Shown here one piece after another: positions 1-13,015 of a DNA stretch of 64,000 nt. The notes under the pieces are model-generated. The model ran no database searches and was not told where the DNA came from. It saw nothing but the letters and a program-made list of their open reading frames with translations. The stretch's first letter is position 1. The number at the start of each line of letters is the position of its first letter. A program made the position numbers and the translations under genes. This DNA comes from Inia geoffrensis (taxonomy: Eukaryota; Chordata; Mammalia; Artiodactyla; Iniidae): contig CM070904.1 in NCBI GenBank assembly GCA_036417435.1, positions 15,482,835 to 15,546,834 of the forward strand, written 5' to 3'.

Positions 1-11
1 TGCATGAGTGG

Positions 12-263
12 CTAGACACCTAACAAAGTTAATCTTACACCTGTCATTACAACATTAAGGAGAGAGCCTAATGTGTTGAGGCGCCCATCTCGGGTTCTCC
101 CGCGATGAGGATAATGTTGTTCATCCTGATGTGAAAATAGATGATCGTAGACAGAAGATATAAAGTCGACTCTTTTTAAAGTTGTCCCGGGGGGATTTAT
201 AGGAGCATATCGAAGTGACTCAACAGCCATTGCTGCACTTTGAATACCACTGTCCCCTTTCAA
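12..263 (-). other. Unidentified 83-codon ORF at the window edge
   Basis: Minus-strand ORF beginning MKGDSGIQSAAMAVESLRY and including RVDFISSVYDHLFSHQDEQ. It holds several CpGs in a CpG-poor region and has a mixed, protein-like composition. Just upstream on the minus strand is an AG (CAAGGCAG|GAGAG), and near its end is ACAG|GTGTAAG, a possible donor. I do not recognise the peptide and it is not INSIG2. It could be an exon, a pseudogene fragment, a transposon remnant or chance. Confidence 0.2.
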
Positions 264-3200
264 AATTGTCTCTCTCCTGCCTTGTAGATCAGGTGGAAAA
301 CACCAGACACAAGAAGAGATGTGTTATGTTTTTAATGCATATGTGTTAACTTCAAAGCTTTTGACCAAAGAAAGCTTTGTCTCATGACAAGCTATTACTG
401 CATTTGTATCAAATGCAATGAATGAAGAAATGTCTGCTGTTGAGGTTGTCTATTCTAAGTGCTTAGTGTTTGTTATAATTGAATAGAATAATTCACATCA
501 CTCGATCTACTGTAAAAGTGATAATTATGCAGGCATCACGAACGCTTCAGAGTACTGAACGAAACTTAACCCTGTACTACTTATCCAAGTTATTACTAAG
601 TCTGATCAATCATATCTGATTGATAGATTAGGTGGGACTGTTTATGCTGCAGAATGTGATGTTCTTTATTTTCCTAATGATTAGCTACACATTTAAGGTT
701 AAAAAAAAAAAAAAGACTGGCTTATTTAACCCGGCTTATTTAAAATGGTTTCCTTATAGGCTTACCTCTGTGATAAGTATTTGACCCTGGATGTCTGATC
801 TGGTGTAGGGAAAATCTTTAAAGGGGTGGAGTGGGAGGAGTCGCAAAGTCACAATACAAAATCCTTGTACACAGTATGACTGAGGAACAACTCCAGTGAC
901 GTTGAAACAGAACTAAAAATGAGCTCGTGAGAGAGCCCATTTCTGAAACGGCGTATTTGTAATATCAGTTCTGGCATCCAGAGGAGTGGGCCTTTGTATT
1001 TAAGAACCCCCACATCAGCCTGAAACTGAAACGCTAATTGCACAGTAACTCAGATTAATGTATTGTAATATTAGTCCACAATTATCACTTGGAGATAGGG
1101 TCAAGAAGTATATAGTTGGTTATTCACAAGAAATGACTGATTTAAAAACAAAGAGCTCTAATGGAATTCAATAGTGCTTTTCAGTCATTCTGCTTGGCAT
1201 CTCTATTACCTGAGATGATTCACAGTCTATTATGGGAGCTTCCATGCTAATAGAATGTCTATCTTCTGTAATACAGACACATCAGAGCACTAACTGGGAA
1301 TCTGTCACAATGAATTTCATCTAGATTTCACTTCATCTCTTCATGGACTGTAAAATTTGCTCTTGTACAATGCCTAAATTTACTGTGGGTAATTGAGAGA
1401 GATCTATAGATGCAGCAGCACTCGGTAAAAAGCAGTTTTCCAAAGACCTATTGTAAATTGTGCAGCTTTGCCTCAGCTGGGGAAAGATTATGGTGATCTG
1501 AATCTTGCCTTTACTAATGAGATGTTTTGGTGAGTTCAAAAGAGAGGTGGGGGGCGGAGATGCTTTAGAGGATTCTGCCACATGGAGAAAGGAAAACAAG
1601 GAAGACTCCTATCTTTCATTCCCAGGAAAGCTTTGCAAAAGTGACAAAAAATAAGTTTGGACAAGGCTTCACTATCCTCCATGGGAAGTATAAATCAGGG
1701 CTACAATAGACATAATATTTTCCAAATCTATCCACCTTTACTTGGCAGAAAAAGAATGTCTCATGCATGACCCAGCCTTCCAGGAGCTCACATTTGCCTC
1801 CCCTTAGAGCTGCAGGTAGAACAAATTCCACCTCTCATTTGCTAAAACTTCCATTTCACAGATTGTTAATCCTAACTAGAATATTTGGTATTAAGCTATC
1901 TGCATGAATTGTTGATAAAGAATTAAGATAACACTTGAGCTATTAAATATAATGTGTGCTCATAGTTTTTCAATGGATACTTGGGTTACTGCTCATAAAG
2001 TATACATGCTAACCTTTTTTTTCTTCTTCAAACCGTTTCCCTTTCTTTATTTTACTTATCCCCATCAAAAGCTAAACAGAATCACCGGATGCCCTTAACA
2101 ATCATAGGATTTAATATTTGTTAGCCAATTAGAATTGTGATATATTCTATAGCTTTTTTCCTAAGCCAGGAACTGAATAATAGCATCATGCTTCACTGGC
2201 AGTGAAGTGAGCTGAGCCTTTACATTAGGAGAAAATCAGAATGGTATGACTGCAGTTCATTACTGAAATAGGTAACTGATGAACTGAAAAGACAAAGGGC
2301 ATTGTTAAATGAAATGTCATTATTAGAAGTGCTCATGTTTAACAAATGTACTGTAAGTTAATTCAGTAGTGTTTTCTATAAAGTTCTTCACTGAATGTTC
2401 ACTGCTCATTTTTACTGTCTCTGCATACCTAACATCTCCTTATACATGTTTTAAAGGAAACAATGTCAACTCCCAATCACAGGGAGTAATTAAGCCTAGG
2501 TCACGACCATCTTCTGAGCGCAGGTGCTTGTGGCACTGTCACTGAAGACCCCGACCAGATGCAATTGCATTTCTGTTGCTAGATTTACATGCGATCTGCT
2601 AGGATGTAAATAATGCCAAAAAAAAAAAAAAAAAAAAAAAAGCGCAATCATTTTGGAGAAGACGAGAGATGTTTTCAGCTTAAAAAGAAACAAAAGCAAT
2701 GAAACCCCTTTGGCATCTGTGCAAAACTGTTTGCTTGGCTCTGGAGGTGATAAAAATAATTTATGAAGCTCTAGATTTTTAGCAAGAGGAAATGACCTCA
2801 GCTTTTGGCCATCTGATGCAGTTAGCGAAGCCTCTCTCTACTACTTTTATGGATTTCCTTGAGCTGCATATTCTGTGACCTGTATTTCAGATTTATTGGC
2901 AGATACATAAGCCACATTTAGTAATATAAAATGCGGTGAATGCATCAAACAACTCAGCAGGGACCGACTGACAGCCGGCGAGAGGCGGCCTCTTCGAAGA
3001 AGTCACTCCGAATCAGATACCTGTTTATGCGTCTGTCCAACCAGGCTCTGAATTTTTGTTTGAAATAAAGACATTATTTCCAAACAAAAGAGTCTCTAGC
3101 CAAACACATAATATATTGGGTGACAGGAAGAGGGTGTATGGCCAACTTGAAAATCTCAGCAAACCCTCAGGATTTTGAGCATGAACACTCTTGGCTTCCA

Positions 3201-3974
3201 GTTGGAGGGGCTGCATGACTTCTCAGCAGGAAGAAGGGGGCCCTTGCATGTTGTGTTTGGCTCTAAGCAAGACAATGGAGTGGCATTTTGATGAGGGAGA
3301 TGCAGACTGACCAATAGTGTCTTTTGGTAAATATCAGTACTTACTGCCCTGATTAAGAGAAGAAAAGGATCTGGGAGGAAATGGGTATCAAACAGGGCTG
3401 TACAGCCAGCGCTTCCACAAGAGCTGGAAGAATTTTTGTAAAATCTATACTCCCATCTCTGATGCATTAAAAGGCAGGGCCCAAGGTGGCAAAGTGGAAA
3501 GAGAACCAGTGTGGCAGTCAGGAGGCCCGATTGCTGGCTGAGTTTCCTGGGTATCATCTTGGGTAACTCACACTCTCTCTCTGGAGCTCACAGTGGGACT
3601 CCTGGCATCCCTTCTGGCACAACACCCCTTAATTCTGGAAACAGTGGGGTCCAAATGATTGATGTAAGAGAAGTAAGATCACAGGATGCAGGGGACACCT
3701 CGACCAGGAGTGAATTACTTGGGAAAATTCAGGCACTGGCATAAACCCAAACAGAAGAATGATGGACATGTGGTTTCATGGGGAACTTTTAATTCACCCT
3801 CTTGTGACTGTCACATTTTGCTATTAACTATTCCCTCGTAAAGATAGCCTTGTGGAACTCAGATAACTCTCCCCCAAAACACCTTCCAGGTGAATTCACC
3901 CTATGCTGGCCTCTCCATTCTCTGAGAATAGACCACTCTTAGTACCACTTAATACTGCCCATATGAACAAGTAA

Positions 3975-4195
3975 GCAGAATGACTGAAGGCTCAAGTCCT
4001 AGAGTTAGATGGCCCAAGTTTAAGATCTTGACCTTGGGCAAGTCTCCTAACCTCTCTGAGCCCCACTTTCCTCTTTTGTAAAACAGGGATGACAAATAAT
4101 ACTGTTTGTTTAATGAGTTATTGTGGTGATGAAATGAGATCCAATTTGTACAGCACTTAGCACAAAGCATGACAGAGTAAAATTCTCAATCAGTA
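3975..4195 (+). mobile_element. MIR SINE fossil
   Basis: Contains the core-SINE order: GGGCAAGTC.CCTAACCTCTCTGAGCC, TTTTGTAAAACAGGGATGA, GTTATTGTGGTGATGAAATGA and CAGCACTTAGCACA, all close to MIR consensus on the + strand. Confidence 0.75.
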
Positions 4196-6909
4196 TTAGG
4201 TACTATTATTATTAACATTATTATTATTACTCTCTTTCATGCCTTTTCTTAACAAGCAAGCAATTCATTAAAGGCAGAATCACTGCAAACACATATTATT
4301 TGTGTTCCCTACAGTGTTGGGTTCCCATTATGTTTTCAGAAAGTAAGTATTGATGGATAAAGTCCTGTTTAAACGTGGGGAAAGGAGATGAAGCCATAAC
4401 AGCAATAGAATAAAAGTACCTGGGCTCCTGTTGCTTGAAGAGCAGGTCTAATGATGGCCGCCATTATTAAACACTCACCTCATGCCAGATGCTTTACATA
4501 AGTTATTTCCAATCACTACTCTGCGAGACCTGTATTATTTTTTTTCTGTTTCACAGAAACAAAAGTTGGACATATTCAGAAGGGATACATCATGGAAGTG
4601 AAGGAATAGGCTTCAAGCCCAGGTCAGTCAGCTGCCGATGTCCATCTCTGTCATATAGCCCCTTCCACCCCAAAATACTGTCCAATCAGACAGATACTCA
4701 ACTTCCGAATGTGCCACACAGCTGCTGCATGGTGGGAAGAAATTAGAGATGAGGTCGCCATAGGAGCCCTCAATGCTGAGTCACAGAGCAATATGTACGG
4801 CAGGCAGTGTGAAAGCCGAAAGTTGAGTCAGCCTTCAAAAGTGCACAGTATGGAAAAAAAAGTGCAGATCATAGTCATGTAGGGCTCACACCATAGCAAT
4901 TATCATCACCAGGGTTCTCTTTGAACCGTAACAATGGTGACTTAAAGTCAAGGTGATAAATAATTAAAACATTGAACATGAATATTAAATAACAATAATA
5001 TGATAACTCGTTACTTGGAAATAACAGTCATGCCTTGTACTTACAAAACTCCTCTAAAATGTTCATTGGTATTAAGTTAAGGGTACTCAGATGAGGGAAT
5101 TCACACGGGTAAAGTTGGGACATGACCTGAGGAGAAAAAGGAGATTCGGAGAGGCAGTCAAGACCATCCATAAAATCCCAACTGGAAGTGTCAGTGCAGG
5201 TTGTGGCTTGGACTGGAGCCAGTGGAGAAACATGTGGTCCATGCAGGACGTGTTGGGGACCATATTTGCAGGAAGGACATGGTATCAGGAATGTCTTTTG
5301 TCTGATTAAAAATATCTGGCCTCTCCAAGCAACCATTTCCAGATCTGAATGTTGTCTACCCTTCAGAAATGTTTCATCCTAGACCTGAGTTATCCCCATT
5401 GTTTACCCAAATGCCAGGTAGAAATGCTCGGGATGTTAAAACCGAGAGCACAGGAATCCATTTGCCTTGGGTACACTTTCTTAAGGTGCTTCACGGCAAA
5501 GGAGTCCAGAGTTCTGCTCACAAATTTAATGAGTTGAGGCAAGAACCACCTTTAATAATTCAAAGCTAAAATTAGACATTCACCTGAAAATTTCAGGTAA
5601 CAGAAACAAAAATGGGGGTGACTTTGTTTATTTAAATTATGAGGATAATTGCCTCAATTCTCCAATTCCCCTCACTCGGGTAGACTTGGCTTGACTGTAC
5701 CAGTATCCATGGTGACTCATCTAATAAGTAAACTGCATTAGCTCTGCTACTAGCAGAGAGCAAAGGAAAAGGTCTTGAAATCTATCTTTTGTGGCTTCCT
5801 TCCAGAGCAAGGGATTTCGTTATATCCCGAAGACATGAGGCAGTTCAAAGAGGTTTGAAATATGGAATGAGAAGTGGAGAAAGAGAAGTTTGGGCTTATA
5901 CAGTTGCTTTTTAGTTTTGTTTTTATATATGAAGAAACAGAGACTCTAGGGGGAGGCTTTATTCTTCAGGTCCAGGATTTTATTTATAGTTTGTTCTATG
6001 GTTGGTATCTTTCCAAAGAGTTCACCTACACGAGGAAGCTTTCACGTTTACCCTTATGTACATAATTTCAAATAAGGATGACAGGGAATCCTTTAAAAAA
6101 ATACAAATGCATGATTTTATATTCCATGGCTGGAATGAACCTTGATGGGACAAACGCATAACGGTACCTGTTTATTAAACCCAGACAGTGTGGAATGATA
6201 ATAGAAATCATTCCAAAAGAGGCACCGACATATCCTTCCAACAGCAGAACAATAACTTGCTTTGCCTCCATCTACTTCTGAAAACCATTTTACGATTACA
6301 AGCATGCAAGCTATTCTAATTATTACTGTAAATAATTAATCATTTCCTCTACAATCACTTATTAATTAGCTGTCATAACACTGTTGTGAATTAGGAGGAA
6401 GACAAGAATTCAATATTCAGTTATTAACACTTAATTAAAATATGCATTGTTTTCCATATGTTGTTTGTAGCTGTGCTTCCTCGCAATTGATCACAGAATT
6501 TCTCTAACAAGGAACATCCTCCATTTGCTTAGCGACATCGCCACCTGTTGTTGGGAAGTGGAAAATATCCTTTTCTGTTTTTTCACAGAAACAATAGCTT
6601 AATCCTTCCCTCAGCTTTTATTTGGAAATGAAAAAGTTTGATCCACAGTGTTCTCTTCCTGAAATATTTTTCTAGACTTTACTTGCCCCACTGCTGACTA
6701 AAGTATTCTACTGACTAATTTAAATAGCATCATCTGAGTGGTAAAGTAAGTGAACCCACTAACAAATTACAGTGAAATATTCAGACTACGGCGATGCAGG
6801 TAAAGAGCGGGAATTATCTAGTTAACTAATTAGGTTACATAAAGTCATTACTGAGGGAAATTTAAGATTGGTCACCAAATCACCTACAGATTTACTAACT
6901 CATCTTAAT

Positions 6910-7075
6910 AATAAGGGCTCACATTCATTGATTGCTGAGTGCCCACCACTATTCATTCTTGCAACAATCCAATAATGGAGGCACTGTTTTTGTGCCCATT
7001 TTACAAATAAGGAAACTGAGACACTGGGGAAGTAAAGTAATTTGCTGATGCAGGGTGAGCTACATAACTCGCAGG
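6910..7075 (-). mobile_element. MIR SINE fossil (reverse)
   Basis: Reads CCCATTTTACAAATAAGGAAACTGAGACACTG and then AAGTAATTTGCTGATGCAGGG, the reverse complement of the MIR core. Confidence 0.7.
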
Positions 7076-9124
7076 GTCCAGTGTAAAATGAAAATATGGG
7101 GTTTCTTGTTTCAAAAGCAGGAAAAAAGTGCCATTAAAGCTACTAAAATATAAAGCTTTATCCATTCTTCCCCATCTCTCTCTCTCAACTTATGATTTTT
7201 GTATTTGCTATTTAATGCCATTCTAAGCAAAGAAAAATTTAATTTTAAGTTATCAGTATGAACTTTACCGTTCATTTTTATACGGTGCAATGCCAGTTTT
7301 AAATGCAAATATTTAACTCATATGAAAAAGAACCAAAATTACACAATTCATTATTTTGCAGTTTATACCTGTAGTATGTATTTTGCTCTTACCAAAACAG
7401 TGGAAAGACGTCACAGAACTAACTCAGCTGTTTCGATTCCACTTGATACGTGCATGTTCTGCCAGCACTCTCTACCTTTGGGTTGCTGATGAGTGAGGAA
7501 GGACTGAAGGGAAAAGGAATTATAATCCTTTTTCCTTCTATGACATTATTTGCAGTGTAAGTGGTTGGCTAATACAGAGGAATAATATAAGAAGAATGTG
7601 GTAGAGCTCCCAGTCATTTGTGTTCCTTAGGCCATCACTGCCTTCTTTCCATGTTCAAAGCAAGTTCTGGTTCAAAGGGAAAGTCAGTCACAGACATAAC
7701 ACACTTACTTTGTCGCACTCGGAGTCTCACTGAACTCCCAGCGTAGGCGGGTCCACCAGAGCTATGTGCTTACGAGGCACTGTGAACTCTCTAAGGGGAT
7801 GAGCTGGCAGGGAACGGCGGACACCCACACGCTCTCATCTCCTCTACCCACAGGCATACTCCAATGTCTGGTGCAACTTCACTTACAAAACGTAAGGTCA
7901 AAGATGAAACTATCAAGAATTCCAAGAGAGTGACAGCAGAGTGTTAAACCAAGGGTGAGGCTCCCTGCATGTGGCGTCCTGCGAGACTGTACAGGTCACA
8001 CACCCAAGAAGCAGTCGCCGAGATGATGGACATTAAGAATCCAGGCAATCCAAGTCCAGAGCTCATGCTCTGAGCTGCCACGTTCTGCTGCCCCTCAGAT
8101 GGCACTCAGAGCCACCGCCAAAAGGCTCTGCTTTATGTCCATTATTCGTAGAATAAAAATAAAGATGATGGCAACTAGAAGGCCTTAGAAGTACAACCTC
8201 CTCACTGTAAAGACAAGGGACCAAAACCCTGAAGAGCCAGGATGACAGCCCTGATTCCTGAAGCCAGATCTCCTCATTCAAATTGTCGAAACGAATGCAG
8301 TATCCTCTTTCCCCTCTCTACTCCTTCCCCAGCCCTCCCTTCCTTCGGGGACCCACTTCTTTCCTAGGCCACAGCCATCCCATTCAGCCCCTGCACCAGG
8401 CCCAGAGAAGGGCACATAGGCAGGTCTGGCAAAGCCCCATGATTCACAAGAGCCACGTTCCAGCTGTGGGGAAAGAGATACCCTCTTTCTCTGGGACCTT
8501 GAGACAAGTAAACCATGAAATGATGGAGCATCCAGTGGTCAAACTGTCACCATGTAGAGAGGACTGTGGGAGACCGAGGTCAACACAGAGGAAAGCAGAG
8601 CTAAGAGACGCAGAGAGAGACAAGTCCCCATGTGTGTACAGCTTTGAGCATCTTGGTTGAGTCTCCAGTTACATGAATGAGCTAATTCCCCTTTTATCCT
8701 TAGGCAAATTTGAATCGGGTGTCTGTCTCTTGCGACAAGGAGTCCTCACCTAAGACAAATGAAGATACAGATTTGAGAATCATCACATACACACGATCAT
8801 TGAAACATGATACGAGTGCAGGGAAAGAGGCCCAAAGATGAAGCTCTAAGGAAGCTCATGTAAGGAGAGGGCAAAGGAAAAGAAGCCAGCAAAGGAGACT
8901 GGGGGAGCGATAGGGGAGTTTTCAAGAGACTCATTACAGGAGAAAATGTCCACCAGGCAGGAGTAAAAAAAACAGGTATGCGCAAGGCCAAGTAAGACAA
9001 TTTAATCAAGATGAAGATTGGAGAGTCTAGGGACCTAGCAATTAGGACAGTGGAGACTCCCACCAGGAGTTCCTTGGATGGTGGGAAACAAGGCCAGGGG
9101 ACTGGGTGTTAAAGAGTGAATGGA

Positions 9125-9339
9125 GGGCTTCCCTGGTGGTGCAGTGGTTGAGAGTCTGCCTGCCGATGCAGGGGACACGGGTTCATGCCCCGGTCCGGGA
9201 GGATACCACATGCCGCGGAGTGGCTGGGCCCGTGAGCCATGGCTGCTGAGCCTGCGCGTCTGGAGCCTGTGCTCCGTAATGGGAGAGGACACAGCAGTGA
9301 GAGGCCTGCGTACCGCAAAAAAAAAAAAAAAAAAAGAAG
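9125..9339 (+). mobile_element. CHR-family tRNA-derived SINE
   Basis: Full-length young copy starting GGGCTTCCCTGG with A box TGGTGCAGTGG and B-box region GGTTCATGCCC, ending in about 20 A. It is flanked by a 12-bp target-site duplication, AGAGTGAATGGA (9113-9124) and AGAGTAAATGGA (9340-9351), one mismatch. Confidence 0.95.
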
Positions 9340-9351
9340 AGAGTAAATGGA

Positions 9352-12300
9352 AAAACATTGTGTCAAAATTGGTAGGTTGGATCCACATATTGATGATCAC
9401 TTACTTTCTCCTGAGACACAACTAAAATGGGAAGAAAATAAAAAACAGCTTAACCCGCAAAAACAATGAACACGAGAGACCACAGTGGATGAAATTTGAT
9501 GACTACAGATGAGAAATGTGATGACATTTTGGGAAGTGGGAAAACAGACAGAGGACTAGTATCTGGCTTCACAAAACAGAGGAAGAGAGACTCTCTCCGA
9601 GCCCACCTGGGTTAATGGTGGGGAGTGATTTACCACCGGGAACCCTGAAAACCACAGGGCTGAGGCATCTGGCAGCTTGGAGAGCAGGAGTTAGGCTCCA
9701 GGCTGATACAGGAAGGTTGTTTGAAGCCTCTACCAGAGCAATTGTCCCTAATTTCTTCTGTCATTTATAGCTGGGTCACTGATTCCCTGATTCCCACAAG
9801 AAACCAGAGAATTAATCTCTGGAGAAAATGAAACCCTGGAACCCCTAGCAGAGAGAGGTCATGGATGAGGCTCTGTGCCCCAAACGGAGGGATTAGTGTG
9901 GCTCACAGCTCAGGCCCCCTCCTGTCTCCTGTCTTTTACTGGGACGCCAGTAGTCAGGTGTGTATGCCCCAACCAAGACACTGAAAGAGCTCTCCAGGCA
10001 CAGCACAGAGTACAGTGGTGGTTTGTACTGGGGCGCTTTAGCTAGATAGGAACTACACTTAGCAGAATCCCCTTCCCTGTGTGCTTCTGGGGTAGGGTGA
10101 CAAGAGGGGTCAGTGTGAAGTCTGGAAAGAAGAAAAGGGAAGCAGCTTCCGTTATGCCCTGAACGAGGCACCACTGCAGCCCCCGCACACTGTCACTCAT
10201 CTGCTGGCTCACCCTGCTGCAGGGCAGCCCCTGCAACCCCACAGATCTCCAGCCCCACAGATCGCCTCCAACTGCTCCGAATTCTTGGTCATGCACGTAC
10301 GCAGCTCTTGGGCGAAATGCTCCAGCTTCTTTGGTAGGTTACCTGCATCACTGGTGTTAAGGTGGCCAGAGGCCCCATCGCAGACACCCCACCCCCTTTC
10401 CCAGCTTACAAAGGAGGTTAGGGAGATGAAGGAAGAAGTCCTCGAGTCAAAGCTGCCTAGAGGAGTCCCAAGCACCCCTCCTGGGCTCAGTCACTGGAGC
10501 AGGAACGCGTGGCCCTGAGGTCAGCTCGATGATGGACCAGAGCCACTAGCAAACTGCACTCACTACAGTGGGAGATCTGAGAGGTGCATTCTCAAGGGCG
10601 CCACAAAGGTGTCATCAGCCAGTAGGGTAGTGAGGAGACCTGTGGTTTTCTTTCTTCTTACGCTCTGTATCGGTTTCCTAGGGCTGCCATAACAAAGTAT
10701 GAAAAGTGAGGTGACTTAAAGTAACAGAAGTTCATTGTCTCACAGCTCTGGAGGCTAGGAGTCCAAATCAAGGTGTCAGCAGGGCCATGCTCCCTTTGAA
10801 ATCTGCAGGGGAATCCTTCCTTGCCTCTTCCTACTTCCGGTGGTTTGCTGGCCATCTGAGACATTTCCTGGCGTGCAGCTGCATAACTGTATATGGTTGG
10901 ATTTGAGAATTTGTTTTAACTTTAGCTTCACTTCTTTATGTTTCAGGTTTTAAAGCTTCCATCCATAAAATGAGAGAATTGTGTTAGCTTTTTAAAAGGA
11001 TTAACACCAATGGCGATAACAACCAAAACACTCCATTTTTCGACAAAAAGTCTGGCTTCCTTTTCTGCGCCAAGCACAGTCCTAAGCCTAAGGACATTCC
11101 AGTCAACAACACAGGCACACACTCTGCAGCCTCATGAAGTTTACAGTAAAGAGGGGAAGAGAGTCAAAAATATTCAGAATAAATAAACTGTGGTACATAC
11201 ATACAGTGAAATGCTACAAAATGCTAGTAAAATAAAATACTATTACACATGCCAATCTGGGTGCATCTTACAGCCACAATGGGGAGCATCTGTAAGAAGT
11301 TCAAGAATAGGAAAACTAGCCTACAGTGATAAAAGCTAAAAAAGAGAATCATTTATGGGAGAGGAGAGCACAGCCTTCTGGGATGTTAGAAATGTTTTGT
11401 GCTTAACCTGGGTGGTGGCTCCTTGGATTTAGACATATGTAAAAATTCTTCAAGATTGGCCGCTTCGTTGGGTGTATGTTATACCCCAATACAATTTTAA
11501 CAAATGTCCCCATATAGAATTAATCATTTGCAATAAGTGCTACCAAGAAAAACTAGTGTCCTACAAGAGCACCTGATCTGATCTGGGCAGGGGTTGGGGG
11601 GGATCCAGGATGGCTTTCCCAAGGAAGTCAGAAGTAGAAAAGAGGGGTTCACAGAGGTGAACCTGCAGGAGGTGCTAAGGGGAGAACAGCTTGACCTCTG
11701 GAAGATGGGAAATGGCGCCAGGGAGGCTAGAGCCACAAGAGGGAGTGTGTGAGGCAAGCATGAGCAGGCTGGCTTGGGCCAGAGCCGGCAGCTACTTGCA
11801 GCCCGTGTTAAGGTGTTGCACTCAGCTCTGGGACCTATGGAGGGGCTTGCAAGGAGAGGCACATCATAGATTACTTAGAAAACAGTGGATGTTCAATTCA
11901 GGTACTTTTTCTACTGGCTGAGTTGACAACTGAGGATCTCTTTATAGCAATACTTTATTGTTCAGTTTGCATTTAGGGGGATCCCCTCATTTCATAGAGA
12001 CCCCCTCATTTAATATAACTTCTCTCCCACTTTTCCTGCCCATGCTCTACAAGACAACAGTCCTGCTGACTAAGTCTCTGACATACATACAGGATTGTGC
12101 ATGCACACCTCTCCCAGATAGAACCTTTAGGGTGGATTCCACCTAAATGTATGGATCAAGACCCTCTTGCATCATGAGCCAGCACCGTCCTCAGAGTGCA
12201 CCATTGCCCAGGCAGGCTTCCATGGGAACACCAGTGTTCCACGAGGCATCAATTGGTATCTGTAGTCAAATACATTTGTGAAATACACAAAGCACACAGT

Positions 12301-12695
12301 TCTTCTATTGCAGGGTTTTTCCAGGTGTTTCCTATATAAATATGCATCATGACTTTCTAAGGCGGGGTGGGGTGGGAAATAATACACAACATTTCTAAAC
12401 TTATTTGACCCATGGAGCCCTTTTGTGGGGTGAACAATGTGAACAAGTCAAGGTATGACTCGATGAAACACACTGTGGGGAATGGTGATCTGAAGTCTGA
12501 CAGCACAGCGCTTTGGCACTACTTACTAATTAGTGATTTATTCATTACAACAAGCAATAGCCTCCTTTATATTAATTCATTTTTAGAATAAATATAAATA
12601 AATGACAGAAAACTGAAGTTGCTATTTTATTTTTGTCTTTCATCAAGTTCTAATTCCTCCTTCAACGTTATCGGCTCATCTTCTGCATTTGTTCT
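9352..12695. other. Intergenic with old repeat fossils
   Basis: No gene seen. An old interspersed repeat of unresolved family covers about 10662-10870 (starting near TTTCCTAGGGCTGCCATAACAAAG). An L2 fragment (about 11040-11175, minus) is followed by an L1M 3' end. The ORFs here are short and unremarkable. Confidence 0.5.
11180..11510 (+). mobile_element. L1M-type LINE 3' end fossil
   Basis: Shows the degraded ORF2/3'UTR text of old mammalian L1: AAATAAACTGTGGTACATACATACAGTGAAATG, a midsection near 11340-11420, and the terminal TTATACCCCAATACAATTTTAACAAATG. It seems to sit in an L2 fragment. Confidence 0.65.
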
Positions 12696-13015
12696 CTTTT
12701 TTTTGTTTTTAGATGTTGGGGGGTAGGAGTTTATTAATTAATTTATTTATTTTTGCTGTGTTGGGTCTTCGTTTCTGTGCGAGGGCTTTCTCTAGTTGTG
12801 GCAAGCAGGGGCCATGCTTCATCGCCGTGCACCGGCCTCTCACTATCGTGGCCTCTCTTGTTGCGGAGCACAGGCTCCAGATGCATAGGCTCAGTAGTTG
12901 TGGCTCACGGGCCTAGTTGCTCCGTGGCATGTGGGATCCTCCCAGACCAGGGCTCGAACCTGTGTCCCCTGCATTAGCAGGCAGATTCTCAACCACTGTG
13001 CCACCAGGGAAGCCG
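12696..13015 (-). mobile_element. Long, older CHR-type SINE (reverse)
   Basis: Begins with T-rich DNA and ends with the reverse complement of the tRNA head (TGCCACCAGGGAAGCC). Flanked by a perfect 13-bp duplication CTGCATTTGTTCT (12683-12695 and 13016-13028). It is longer and more diverged than the copies at 9-19 kb, with extra text (GTGTTGGGTCTTCG, CTAGTTGTGGC). Confidence 0.85.

Larger units (their letters stand above)
1..9110. other. Intergenic, mostly unique AT-rich DNA
   Basis: No exon or gene recognised. It holds an unexplained ORF at the left edge (12-263, minus), A-runs at 701-714 and 2618-2641, MIR copies near 3975-4195 (+) and 6910-7075 (-), and a small CpG cluster near 2960-3010. 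The short ORFs here look like chance. By human gene order this lies upstream of CCDC93, toward INSIG2. Confidence 0.6.

Noticed and set aside
9125..9339. tRNA gene at SINE heads
   Set aside because: A and B boxes are present, but the sequence does not fold as a functional tRNA and continues into SINE body and A-tail.
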